The translations under genes were made by a program, and so were the position numbers. Source: CAYSXY01 sp964435165 (GTDB lineage Bacteria > Pseudomonadota > Alphaproteobacteria > Rickettsiales > RI-342). Taken from it: a stretch of DNA of 18,663 bases. Of the stretch, positions 7,863 to 14,945 are shown in pieces. Under the pieces are notes generated by a model, which ran no database searches, was not told the DNA's origin, and saw only the letters and a list, made by a program, of their open reading frames with translations. The stretch lies in the NCBI GenBank assembly GCA_964435165.1, contig CAYSXY010000044.1:1-18663 (forward strand), written 5' to 3'. Position 1 is the stretch's first letter. Every line of letters starts with the position of its first letter.

Positions 7863-8410
7863 TGTTTGAACCGTATAACGGGAAAAAAATAAAGAGCTGC
7901 TCCCCCCTTGTGGGGGAGCCGGAGAGTCAAGAAGGCGTGCCTTCGCAGGCGAGCCGTGGGGGGATGGTGCTTGCTGTTGCCCGGCGCTTGCGCAAGGAAC
8001 CGACAGATGCGGAAGCTAGGCTTTGGCGTTATCTTCGATACAAACAGTTTGGCGTGAAATTTCGCCGTCAACAGCCGATTGGAAATTACGTCGTAGATTT
8101 TGTCAGTTTTGATGTTCGGCTGGTGATTGAACTGGATGGCGGTCAGCATGCGGATAAACGAAAAGCCTATGATACAAGGCGCAATGCGTGGCTAAAAGAA
8201 CAGGGATTTACGGTATTGCGTTTTTGGAATCACGAGGTGATGGAGAATATTGATGGTGTACGACAGGCGATTGCGTTGGCGGTAAAGTCGCTGTCTAGTG
8301 TCGAAATGTCTGCTGACCGATCATCTCTCCCCACCCGGCCCCTCTCCCACAAAGGGGGAAATAATATGGAAGACGAGTCATCATCTTATGCCCAAACGAA
8401 CCGACATTAA
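7862..8410 (+). CDS. DUF559 (Vsr-like, PD-(D/E)XK fold) endonuclease-like protein
   Basis: The recognisable DUF559 domain spans about residues 41-137: RRLRKEPTDAEARLWRYLR, then YVVDFVSF, then IELDGGQH, then FTVLRFWNHEVMENIDGV. The probable metal-binding set is D79, E90 and D92, with H96 nearby, as in very-short-patch-repair-like nucleases. The family is usually about 115-130 residues, so the 182-residue frame is extended at both ends. Residues about 13-34 are translated from palindromic repeat B and about 155-167 from repeat C. The ATG at 7862 overlaps the HNH stop, suggesting coupled translation. A second possible start at 7964 (MVLAVARRLR) would give a typical family N-terminus and skip the repeat. 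The 3' end overlaps carB by 23 bp. The substrate and biological role of DUF559 proteins are not settled as far as I know. Confidence 0.85.
   Translation: MFEPYNGKKIKSCSPLVGEPESQEGVPSQASRGGMVLAVARRLRKEPTDAEARLWRYLRYKQFGVKFRRQQPIGNYVVDFVSFDVRLVIELDGGQHADKRKAYDTRRNAWLKEQGFTVLRFWNHEVMENIDGVRQAIALAVKSLSSVEMSADRSSLPTRPLSHKGGNNMEDESSSYAQTNRH
7900..7968. repeat. GC-rich palindromic repeat, copy B (between the nuclease genes)
   Basis: A hairpin CTCCCCC (7900-7906) with GGGGGAG (7912-7918) is followed by a tight GAAGGC-GT-GCCTTC palindrome (7931-7944) and a GTGGGGGG end. The leading half is compositionally like copies A and C, but the arrangement differs, so it may be another member of the same repeat group. 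It lies at the 5' end of the DUF559 frame and is open in that frame, so it may be translated. Confidence 0.65.
8327..8363. repeat. GC-rich repeat, copy C (just before carB)
   Basis: CCCCACCC, then CCCCTCTCCCACAAAGGGGG, aligns by eye with the core of copy A in the same orientation. Short arms CCCCT (8339-8343) and AGGGG (8353-8357) can pair. It ends 24 bp before the carB ATG, and the DUF559 frame reads through it. Together, A and C bracket the nuclease genes. Confidence 0.6.
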
Positions 8411-11400
8411 AAGCATTCTCCTCATTGGTGCCGGGCCGATTGTCATCGGCCAGGCATGCGAATTTGATTATTCCGGGACGCAGGCCTGCAAAGCACTTCG
8501 GGCGGAGGGGTATAAAGTCATTCTCGTTAATTCCAACCCGGCAACGATTATGACGGACCCGGAGACGGCAGATGTAACCTATATCGAACCGATTACACCG
8601 GAATATGTTGAGAAAATCATCGCCAAAGAAAAGCCGGATGCACTATTGCCGACCATGGGCGGTCAGACGGCATTGAACTGTGCCAAGGCATTGGCGGAAA
8701 GCGGAGTGCTCGAGACATATCATGTGGAATTGATTGGTGCGAATCTCGAAGCCATCAATAAGGCGGAAGATCGGGAGCAGTTTGCGATGGCCATGCGTCG
8801 TATCGGCCTTGATCTGCCAAAGCAGGCGCTGGCCCGCTCCATGGACGAGGCGTGGAATATCCTTGAAATGACCGGCCTTCCGGCCATCATCCGCCCGTCC
8901 TTTACCTTGGGCGGCTCGGGGAGCGGCATTGCCTATAATCGCGATGAATTTGAAGAGATCGTGCGTGCCGGGCTGGATGCGTCTCCGGTCAGTGAAGTGT
9001 TGATTGATGAATCAATTCTCGGCTGGAAAGAATATGAAATGGAGGTGGTGCGTGATCGCGAGGATAATTGCATCATCATCTGTTCCATTGAGAATGTCGA
9101 CCCGATGGGGGTTCATACGGGTGACTCCATCACTGTTGCCCCAGCGTTGACCCTGACGGATAAAGAATATCAACTTATGCGCAATGCTTCGCTGGCGGTG
9201 CTGCGCGAAATTGGTGTGGATACGGGTGGGTCGAACGTGCAATTTGCCATCAATCCGGAAGATGGCCGGATGGTGGTGATTGAGATGAATCCCCGCGTGT
9301 CGCGCTCCTCAGCCTTGGCATCGAAGGCAACGGGTTTTCCCATTGCTAAAGTCGCGGCAAAACTGGCGGTAGGTTACACGCTGGATGAATTGCGCAATGA
9401 TATCACGCCGGTGATCCCGGCCAGTTTTGAGCCGACCATTGATTATGTGGTGACGAAAATTCCACGTTTTGCGTTTGAAAAATTTGCCGGAACGGATGAG
9501 ACACTCTCCAGCACGATGAAATCAGTGGGTGAGGCCATGGCGATGGGCCGGTCTTTTGCCGAGAGTTTGCAAAAAGCCCTCCGGTCGATGGAAACGGGCC
9601 TGAACGGGTTGGATCCCGTTGACCTTGACGGCTTCGACCCGGCACAACCGGATTTGGACGTCTTGCGCGGCGCTATGGCGCAGCCGACCAATAAGCGCCT
9701 GCTGCTGATTGCCGATGGTCTTCGGCACGGAATGGAGGTGGAAGAAATCTGCGCCATCACCCGGTTTGATCCATGGTTCGTGCGTGAAATTGCACGTGTC
9801 GTTGCGGCGGAACGACAGTTGCTGGATGCCGGGCTTCCGAGCGATGCGTATGGCTGGCTGACGCTGAAGAAGCTTGGTTTTTCCGATCGGCGCATCGCAG
9901 ACCTTCTCTCAAAGAAAGAGAGTGAGGTGCGTGAGGCACGTCATCAGGCAGGGGTGCGTCCGGTCTATCGTCGGGTAGATAGTTGCGCGGCGGAGTTTGC
10001 CAGTGATACATCCTATCTCTATTCCTGTTATGAAGGTGATGGTGTGTCCCCTGCCCTGTGTGAGGCACGTCCATCGGATAAGAAAAAAATTGTGATTCTT
10101 GGCGGCGGGCCCAACCGCATCGGGCAGGGTATCGAATTCGATTATTGCTGTGTCCATGCAGCCTATGCGCTTAAAGAGCAAGGCTATGAGACCATTATGG
10201 TCAATTGCAACCCGGAGACGGTTTCAACTGATTATGATACCTCCGACAGGCTGTATTTTGAGCCGTTGACGGCTGAAGATGTGCTGGAATTGTTGCATGT
10301 GGAGCAGAGCAATGGCGAGTTGATCGGGGTGATTGTTCAGTTTGGTGGGCAGACGCCGCTAAAACTGGCAAAGCAATTGGAAGCAGCGGGCATTCCCATC
10401 ATTGGTACATCGCCCGATGCGATTGATCTGGCAGAAGACCGCGAGCGTTTTCAGCAGTTATTGAAGAAGCTGGCATTGCGCCAACCTGCCAATGATATCT
10501 GCCATACGCCAGACGAGGTGATGGATAAGGCTGAAGTCATCGGCTTTCCATTGGTAGTGCGTCCCTCCTACGTTCTGGGTGGACGTGCGATGGCGGTGAT
10601 GCATGATGCAGCATCGCTCAAAAAATATGTGTTGGAACTCACAAGTATGTTCGGCGATGGCCCGATTCTGCTCGACCATTTTCTTGATCATGCGGTGGAA
10701 TTGGATGTTGATGTGCTGGCCGATGGTACGGATGTTTTTGTCGCTGGGGTCATGGAGCATATTGAAGAGGCCGGGGTGCATTCCGGCGATTCATCCTGCT
10801 CACTGCCGCCCTATTCTCTGCCGGACGATGTGGTGGAGCGCATCGAGCAGCAGGCCGAAGCCCTGGCACGCGCGCTTGAGGTGCGCGGGCTGATGAATGT
10901 TCAGTTTGCGGTGAAAGATGGTGAGATTTATATCATTGAGGTCAATCCGCGCGCCAGCCGCACTGTTCCCTTTGTCGCCAAGGCGACCGGTATTCCCGTT
11001 GCGTCGATAGCGGCGCGCCTGATGGCCGGGGAATCACTGGCATCATTTGGTTTGCGCAGGGTTTCGCCACCGCATGTTGCGGTGAAAGAGTCGGTCTTTC
11101 CTTTCCACCGTTTTCCCGGAGTGGATACGATGCTGGGGCCGGAGATGAAATCCACCGGTGAATCGATGGGAATTGACCGGGATTTTGCCCGTGCTTTCGT
11201 CAAGGCGCATTTAGGTGCCAGCAATAGCCTGCCGGAAGCAGGCACTGTCTTTTTGTCGGTGAAAGATAGTGATAAGCAGGAATTGCTGACGGTTGCCAAT
11301 GATCTTGAAGCGCTTGGATTTGCCATTATCGCAACAGGAGGTACGGCGAAATTTCTCAAAGAGAATAGCATCACCGTTGAGCGTGTGAATAAAGTCATGC

Positions 11401-11672
11401 AAGGTCGGCCGCATATTGTCGATTGGATGAAAGATGGCAAAGTGGATCTGGTGATTAATACGACGGAAGGCGCGCAATCCATTGCCGATAGCTTTTCCAT
11501 ACGTCGTACGGCTTTAATGCAGCGTATTCCATACAGCACGACACTCTCTGGCGGAAAAGCGTTGGTGGCGGGTATTCAGGCGCTGCACTCTGCCAGTGGA
11601 TTGGATGTGAAAAGCCTTCAGGATTATATGGCGGCGATATCTCCCGGCCCTTCAGGCAGGCGTGCGGCGTGA
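8388..11672 (+). CDS. carB: Carbamoyl-phosphate synthase large subunit
   Basis: CarB makes carbamoyl phosphate from bicarbonate, ammonia supplied by CarA, and two ATP. It has 1094 residues with the normal two-half layout. The N-terminal half begins MPKRTDIKSILLIGAGPIVI, followed by the first ATP-grasp. The oligomerisation domain lies at about 400-560. The second half begins near residue 565 (KIVILGGGPNRIGQGIEFDY), followed by the second ATP-grasp. The C-terminal MGS-like allosteric domain is at about 950-1075 (FAIIATGGTAKFL). The ATG at 8388 was chosen because it matches the near-universal CarB N-terminus; the frame upstream reads repeat C. Only a weak purine stretch (GGAAGACGAG) precedes it. 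Because it starts inside the end of the DUF559 gene and no promoter of its own is visible, its expression probably depends on transcription and perhaps translation through the nuclease genes. Its 3' end is overlapped by an antisense gene. Confidence 0.98.
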   Translation: MPKRTDIKSILLIGAGPIVIGQACEFDYSGTQACKALRAEGYKVILVNSNPATIMTDPETADVTYIEPITPEYVEKIIAKEKPDALLPTMGGQTALNCAKALAESGVLETYHVELIGANLEAINKAEDREQFAMAMRRIGLDLPKQALARSMDEAWNILEMTGLPAIIRPSFTLGGSGSGIAYNRDEFEEIVRAGLDASPVSEVLIDESILGWKEYEMEVVRDREDNCIIICSIENVDPMGVHTGDSITVAPALTLTDKEYQLMRNASLAVLREIGVDTGGSNVQFAINPEDGRMVVIEMNPRVSRSSALASKATGFPIAKVAAKLAVGYTLDELRNDITPVIPASFEPTIDYVVTKIPRFAFEKFAGTDETLSSTMKSVGEAMAMGRSFAESLQKALRSMETGLNGLDPVDLDGFDPAQPDLDVLRGAMAQPTNKRLLLIADGLRHGMEVEEICAITRFDPWFVREIARVVAAERQLLDAGLPSDAYGWLTLKKLGFSDRRIADLLSKKESEVREARHQAGVRPVYRRVDSCAAEFASDTSYLYSCYEGDGVSPALCEARPSDKKKIVILGGGPNRIGQGIEFDYCCVHAAYALKEQGYETIMVNCNPETVSTDYDTSDRLYFEPLTAEDVLELLHVEQSNGELIGVIVQFGGQTPLKLAKQLEAAGIPIIGTSPDAIDLAEDRERFQQLLKKLALRQPANDICHTPDEVMDKAEVIGFPLVVRPSYVLGGRAMAVMHDAASLKKYVLELTSMFGDGPILLDHFLDHAVELDVDVLADGTDVFVAGVMEHIEEAGVHSGDSSCSLPPYSLPDDVVERIEQQAEALARALEVRGLMNVQFAVKDGEIYIIEVNPRASRTVPFVAKATGIPVASIAARLMAGESLASFGLRRVSPPHVAVKESVFPFHRFPGVDTMLGPEMKSTGESMGIDRDFARAFVKAHLGASNSLPEAGTVFLSVKDSDKQELLTVANDLEALGFAIIATGGTAKFLKENSITVERVNKVMQGRPHIVDWMKDGKVDLVINTTEGAQSIADSFSIRRTALMQRIPYSTTLSGGKALVAGIQALHSASGLDVKSLQDYMAAISPGPSGRRAA

Positions 11673-12346
11673 GGATATGTCTCGGCTGACAGGCGCGCCC
11701 ATTTTACGTTATCTAGATTTTCATCATCATTATGTGCTGAATGATGCCCGCTCAGCTGTGTGTGCATGTAAGTCAGGAAGGGTGATCGCTGCTTCTCTTG
11801 CTCTCTTTGCAGTAAGGTTTGGTGGTATTTCAACATATATCCGAGGAAACTACAGATAGCAGCCAGGCTGAAGCAGAGCCCGGGGATAGCTGTTAAGATG
11901 ATAAAGCCCATTGCACCGAGCATCTGGAAAAAAGAGGCGCATATTAACACCCCCATTGCCTGGGAGCGTGCCAGTAAGCGATGTTGATGAAAATGCGGCA
12001 GCCGAATGATGCCGCTAAGGATTTGTTGACTCGAAGATATCAGATAGGCGCTAGAGATAAAGCACCCCAGCACATTGGATGTCAGGATACAGCCCGCTAA
12101 AAATGATGCCGACCCGGCGACATTCATTCCTCCCATCAGGATAACGGCATGGGAAGATCGCCAGTTCAGCAGCCACCAACATAGCCACCCTGCTTGGGCT
12201 GAGAGCCAGCAGACAATGCCTATCTGCGTATATATACTCGTTGTTTCAATGGCCAATGCAACAAGGCCGGCGAACAGCGCGGCGGCACCGGCAGTTTCGA
12301 TATGCATGTAGAGACGATTGCTCGAGTTGCGTGTTGTTATCGCCAT
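11624..12346 (-). CDS. Uncharacterised multi-spanning membrane protein
   Basis: This 240-residue protein belongs to no family I recognise. Likely membrane segments, by hydrophobicity, are at about residues 16-36, 41-61, 66-86, 88-106, 128-150 and 152-172. A hydrophilic tail follows (about 173-240), with RREQEKQR-like charge and a His/Asp-rich stretch (HHSAHNDDEN). There is no signal-peptide cleavage signature. The start at 12346 was chosen because AAGAAG lies just upstream, while the in-frame ATG at 12388 lies in the promoter. The last 16 codons are encoded opposite the end of carB, a 49 bp tail-to-tail overlap. It is divergent from greA. With six probable helices and no conserved polar motif in them, a transporter or sensor role cannot be argued. 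Confidence 0.8.
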   Translation of the reverse strand: MAITTRNSSNRLYMHIETAGAAALFAGLVALAIETTSIYTQIGIVCWLSAQAGWLCWWLLNWRSSHAVILMGGMNVAGSASFLAGCILTSNVLGCFISSAYLISSSQQILSGIIRLPHFHQHRLLARSQAMGVLICASFFQMLGAMGFIILTAIPGLCFSLAAICSFLGYMLKYHQTLLQREQEKQRSPFLTYMHTQLSGHHSAHNDDENLDNVKWARLSAETYPHAARLPEGPGDIAAI

Positions 12347-12374
12347 TATTCTTCTTTTTTGCGACACTATCTTT

Positions 12375-12403
12375 ATTATAGTTATCATAAGCCGGAATGG
12401 TAA
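12375..12403 (-). promoter_or_regulatory. sigma70 promoter of the membrane-protein gene
   Basis: On the minus strand, TTACCA (12398-12403, 4 of 6 matches) is followed by a 17-bp spacer and a perfect TATAAT (12375-12380). Transcription would start near 12368, giving a leader of about 22 nt to the ATG at 12346 and excluding the ATG at 12388. Confidence 0.65.
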
Positions 12404-12461
12404 ATAATTCGTATGTGATATAGCGTTGATTCCGGGCGATCATGATAACAAGCGCTTGCAG

Positions 12462-12489
12462 TTGCGATGGACATTACCTAGGTTATATC
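12462..12489 (+). promoter_or_regulatory. Candidate promoter of greA
   Basis: TTGCGA (12462-12467) is followed by 16 bp and TATATC (12484-12489), each 4 of 6 matches. It would start transcription about 40 nt before the greA ATG. A 10-bp palindrome CAAGCGCTTG lies just upstream (12449-12458). No strong alternative is visible in the 188 bp gap. Confidence 0.4.
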
Positions 12490-12534
12490 GCTAGGCATTA
12501 TCGCTGAACTCCTTAGACTAATAGCGGACGTCAC

Positions 12535-13011
12535 ATGGATAAATTTCCGATTACGGCAAATGGGTTTGAAGATTTGCAGGTAGAATTGAAAGATTTGAAA
12601 TCCGTGCAGCGACCGGCGGTTATCAAAGCCATTGCAGAGGCGCGTGAGCATGGTGATTTGTCCGAGAATGCTGAGTATCATGCGGCGCGTGAAAAACAGG
12701 GCTTTATCGAAGGACGTATTCAGGAGCTGGAAGATAAGATGGCGCGGGCAGAGGTCATTGATGTTGCGTCGCTCAGTGGGCCAATGGTGAAGTTCGGGGC
12801 GAAAGTGACGATCGTGGATGAAGAGACCGATGAAGAGTCAACCTATACGATTACGGGGGAATATGAGGCCGATATCGAGAATGGCCTGATTGCTGTGACG
12901 GCGCCGATTGCACGAGGGTTGATCGGTAAAGAAGAGGGTGACTCGGTGGAGATTCAGACGCCGAAAGGGCCACGGACCTATGAGATTCTTACGGTGGAAT
13001 ATGTCGCATGA
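12535..13011 (+). CDS. greA: Transcription elongation factor GreA
   Basis: GreA enters the secondary channel of RNA polymerase and stimulates cleavage of backtracked RNA. At 158 residues it has the standard length and two-domain form. The N-terminal coiled coil (about 1-75) carries the tip acidic residues D41 and E44 within AREHGDLSENAEYHAAREKQ. The C-terminal FKBP-like domain (about 80-158) includes GLIGKEEGDSVEI. The ribosome site is poor (GCGGAC), but the ATG matches family N-termini. The last codons overlap the next gene by 4 bp (ATGA), so the two are probably co-translated. Confidence 0.98.
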   Translation: MDKFPITANGFEDLQVELKDLKSVQRPAVIKAIAEAREHGDLSENAEYHAAREKQGFIEGRIQELEDKMARAEVIDVASLSGPMVKFGAKVTIVDEETDEESTYTITGEYEADIENGLIAVTAPIARGLIGKEEGDSVEIQTPKGPRTYEILTVEYVA

Positions 13012-14012
13012 CTAGTCGGGGGCGTTCCCCCGTCATCTGGGTGTTGACAGATGACCGCCCCGGTAATGTCAGTCAATCGATTGGCGTGGCGCGGGCATTA
13101 GGATTGCCTTTTGAGGAAATAGCGCTGACGTATCATTGGAAGGCAGGGTTGCCGAATCGTGTGATCGGTCCGGGGCTTTTGGGGCTGACGGCTGACTGCG
13201 CCGAAGCGCTGCGCCAGCGATTTGCTGAAAAGCCACCACGGTTGGTGATTGCCGCCGGACGACGTACGGCGCCGGTTGCCCTGTGGATTCGTGCGCAACG
13301 CAGAAAACAAAAACGGCGTATTCGGCTGGTGCAACTCATGCATCCGCAACTGTCACCCGGCACGTTTGATCTGCTGGTGTTGCCTGCGCATGATCAACCG
13401 CGTGGCGGCCGTCATGTGCTGGAAGTGCAAACGCCGCCGCATAAACTATCCAAAGCGGCATTGCAACAGGCCCACGAGCAATGGGAGGAACGCTTTGCTC
13501 CTCTAAAGCCGCCTTACATTACCGTGGTGGTAGGCGGCAATACCACCTATGGCCGATTTGGGGAAGCCGCGGCCACTCATCTCGGTGAAGGGCTTGAGCG
13601 AGCGGCTAAGGCTATGCAGGGTGCGCCATCATTTTTAGTGACCACCAGCAGGCGGACGGCGCCAGAAGCATCAGCCGCGCTGCGTCATGCGCTCACCCGG
13701 CCTTGCCATTATTTTGACTGGGGCAGCGATGGCGGAGCGGAAAATCCCTATCTGGGGATGTTGGCAATGGCGGACTATGTGGTGGTGACCGGAGACTCTA
13801 TGTCAATGATTGCAGAAGCGGTGTATACTGGTGCGCCGGTTTATATTGCGACGGAAGGCGATCAGATTTCACCCAAACACAGGCGACTGCATGAAGCGCT
13901 TTTTGATGCGGGAGTCGCCCGGCCGTTTGAGGGGCGCCTGGAGGCTTATCGCTATGTTCCATTAGATAGCGCGCATGAGATTGCAGCGCGCATCCAATCC
14001 TTACTGGAATAG
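13008..14012 (+). CDS. ELM1-family (DUF1022) protein, GT-B-like
   Basis: This 334-residue member of the mitochondrial-fission ELM1 family (PF06258) has a fold related to GT-B glycosyltransferases, as I recall. Recognisable parts are WVLTDDRPGNVSQSIGVARA at residues 11-30, a central VVVGGNTTYGRFGE at about 173-186, FLVTTSRRTAPEA at about 209-221, and the signature NPYLGMLAMADYVVVTGDSM at 246-265. The plant homologue ELM1 recruits a dynamin-related protein to mitochondria. The bacterial role is unknown, so a function in division is only a guess. It starts in the ATGA overlap with greA, which suggests coupling, and no membrane segment is seen. Confidence 0.9.
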   Translation: MTSRGRSPVIWVLTDDRPGNVSQSIGVARALGLPFEEIALTYHWKAGLPNRVIGPGLLGLTADCAEALRQRFAEKPPRLVIAAGRRTAPVALWIRAQRRKQKRRIRLVQLMHPQLSPGTFDLLVLPAHDQPRGGRHVLEVQTPPHKLSKAALQQAHEQWEERFAPLKPPYITVVVGGNTTYGRFGEAAATHLGEGLERAAKAMQGAPSFLVTTSRRTAPEASAALRHALTRPCHYFDWGSDGGAENPYLGMLAMADYVVVTGDSMSMIAEAVYTGAPVYIATEGDQISPKHRRLHEALFDAGVARPFEGRLEAYRYVPLDSAHEIAARIQSLLE

Positions 14013-14034
14013 GCCTATTCATATTTTAAGGCCT
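14011..14034 (+). terminator. Weak hairpin after the ELM1-family gene
   Basis: Two AGGCCT copies (14011-14016 and 14029-14034) can pair across a 12-base AT-rich loop right at the stop codon. No T-run follows, so termination activity is doubtful. It is the only hairpin seen between this gene and the peroxiredoxin promoter. Confidence 0.25.
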
Positions 14035-14071
14035 GACTAGCCTGGGGCGTGTAGAGCAGGCACAAGACGTC

Positions 14072-14100
14072 TTGACAATATCGATAATGTAACTTAGAAT
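14072..14100 (+). promoter_or_regulatory. Strong sigma70 promoter of the peroxiredoxin gene
   Basis: TTGACA (14072-14077, perfect) is followed by a 17-bp spacer and TAGAAT (14095-14100, 5 of 6). Transcription would start near 14107, leaving a leader of about 105 nt before the ATG at 14213. The -10 box lies inside a perfect palindrome that is listed separately. Confidence 0.8.
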
Positions 14101-14108
14101 CATTCTAA
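14094..14108. promoter_or_regulatory. Fur-family (PerR/Irr-type) operator on the peroxiredoxin -10 box
   Basis: TTAGAATCATTCTAA is a perfect 7-1-7 inverted repeat. From memory it matches the PerR box pattern (TTAnAATnATTnTAA) and the core of the alphaproteobacterial Irr iron-control element (TTTAGAAnnnTTCTAAA). Its left arm contains the -10 hexamer, so a bound repressor would block polymerase. A second, overlapping inverted repeat, AATCATT (14098-14104) with AATGATT (14113-14119), extends the site downstream. The regulator gene is not in this window. Confidence 0.65.
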
Positions 14109-14212
14109 TTTAAATGATTTGAGTCGTGCTTACGTTGTGCTATGGCTGCTTGTGGCCGCCTCGGCATGTGTTGGCTGCGGCACCTAACAATAGAGATGTA
14201 AGGAGATTGACT

Positions 14213-14815
14213 ATGGCTGTTTTAGTTGGAAAAGACGCACCGGATTTTGTTGCAGCAACGGTAATGCCGGATAATTCGATTGATGAGCAATTTAACCTGA
14301 AGAAATATCTGCACGGCAAGTATGGTGTATTGTTTTTCTATCCGCTGGACTTCACCTTTGTCTGCCCGTCGGAAATTATCGCATTCAATAATCGACTGCA
14401 GGAATTCAAGGATCGTGGCGCAGAAGTGATTGCAGTGAGTGTCGACTCTCACTTCACTCATCTGGCATGGAAAAATACGCCGGTGAATGAAGGTGGGATT
14501 GGTAATGTGCAATTTCCCATGGTGGCAGACCTCACCAAGAATATTGCCCGCGATTATGATGTGTTGACGGGTGATGCGGTGGCCTTTCGCGGAACATTCC
14601 TGATTGATAAAGATTTTGTCGTACGCCACCAGATTGTCAATGATCTGCCATTAGGTCGTAACATTGACGAAGCCATTCGTATGGTAGACGCGCTGAAATT
14701 CCATGAAGAGCATGGTGAAGTGTGTCCGGCTGGATGGAATAAAGGAGCTGAAGGCATGAAGCCGGATGCAAAAGGGGTAGCGAGCTACCTCTCCAGTAAT
14801 GCCGAAAGCCTGTAA
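14213..14815 (+). CDS. Typical 2-Cys peroxiredoxin (AhpC/Prx1 class)
   Basis: This enzyme reduces hydrogen peroxide and organic hydroperoxides using a cysteine pair that is recycled by thioredoxin or AhpF. The peroxidatic C51 is in DFTFVCPSEIIAF and the resolving C171 is in HGEVCPAGW. A GGIG (94-97) matches the GGLG motif of over-oxidation-sensitive enzymes, but the C-terminal YF partner motif is not visible (the end is SYLSSNAESL). At 200 residues it has the normal length. The start at 14213 was chosen because AAGGAG lies about 8 nt upstream and homologues begin MxVLVGKxAPDF. The open frame continues upstream to 14126, but that part resembles nothing. trxB follows 130 bp downstream on the same strand, which fits a thioredoxin-recycled system. 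The promoter carries a Fur-family operator. Confidence 0.96.
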   Translation: MAVLVGKDAPDFVAATVMPDNSIDEQFNLKKYLHGKYGVLFFYPLDFTFVCPSEIIAFNNRLQEFKDRGAEVIAVSVDSHFTHLAWKNTPVNEGGIGNVQFPMVADLTKNIARDYDVLTGDAVAFRGTFLIDKDFVVRHQIVNDLPLGRNIDEAIRMVDALKFHEEHGEVCPAGWNKGAEGMKPDAKGVASYLSSNAESL

Positions 14816-14825
14816 GACATGTATT

Positions 14826-14851
14826 ATGGCGGGGCTTACGAGCTCCGCCAT
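14826..14851 (+). terminator. Stable hairpin after the peroxiredoxin gene
   Basis: ATGGCGGGGCT and AGCTCCGCCAT (14826-14851) form an 11-bp stem with one G-U pair and a UACG loop, starting 10 nt after the stop codon. No T-run follows, so it may be a 3'-protective structure or a Rho-assisted end rather than a classical terminator. It lies before trxB. Confidence 0.5.
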
Positions 14852-14945
14852 GATATCATCATATTGCCAATATTATGCATAACGATGTGAATTCTGCCTT
14901 GTAGGCTTTTGCCTATCTAAGAATAGTGAGTGAAGGATAAGAAGA

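Larger units (their letters stand above)
7062..8363 (+). mobile_element. Candidate two-nuclease cassette bounded by same-orientation repeats
   Basis: Two genes foreign to the car pathway lie between carA and carB and are bracketed by two related repeats in the same orientation (7062-7107 and 8327-8363). A third palindromic repeat (7900-7968) sits inside. The HNH gene is visibly more AT-rich than carA and carB. There is no transposase or integrase, and no clean target-site duplication is visible, so the mode of entry is unknown. The call as a mobile unit is an inference from position, composition and repeats. Confidence 0.4.

Noticed and set aside
7900..8363. CRISPR array from the repeated C/G-rich blocks
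   Set aside because: Only three imperfect, unevenly spaced copies with coding DNA between them; no uniform repeat-spacer pattern.
8298..8387. 30-residue N-terminal extension of CarB
   Set aside because: It reads the GC-rich repeat; the CarB family begins MPKRTDI at 8388.
10928..11539. 203-codon minus-strand frame opposite carB
   Set aside because: It is antisense to the MGS-like and ATP-grasp regions, explained by CarB codon usage.
14126..14212. 29-residue N-terminal extension of the peroxiredoxin
   Set aside because: The AAGGAG before 14213 and the family N-terminus mark the later ATG; the extension resembles nothing.
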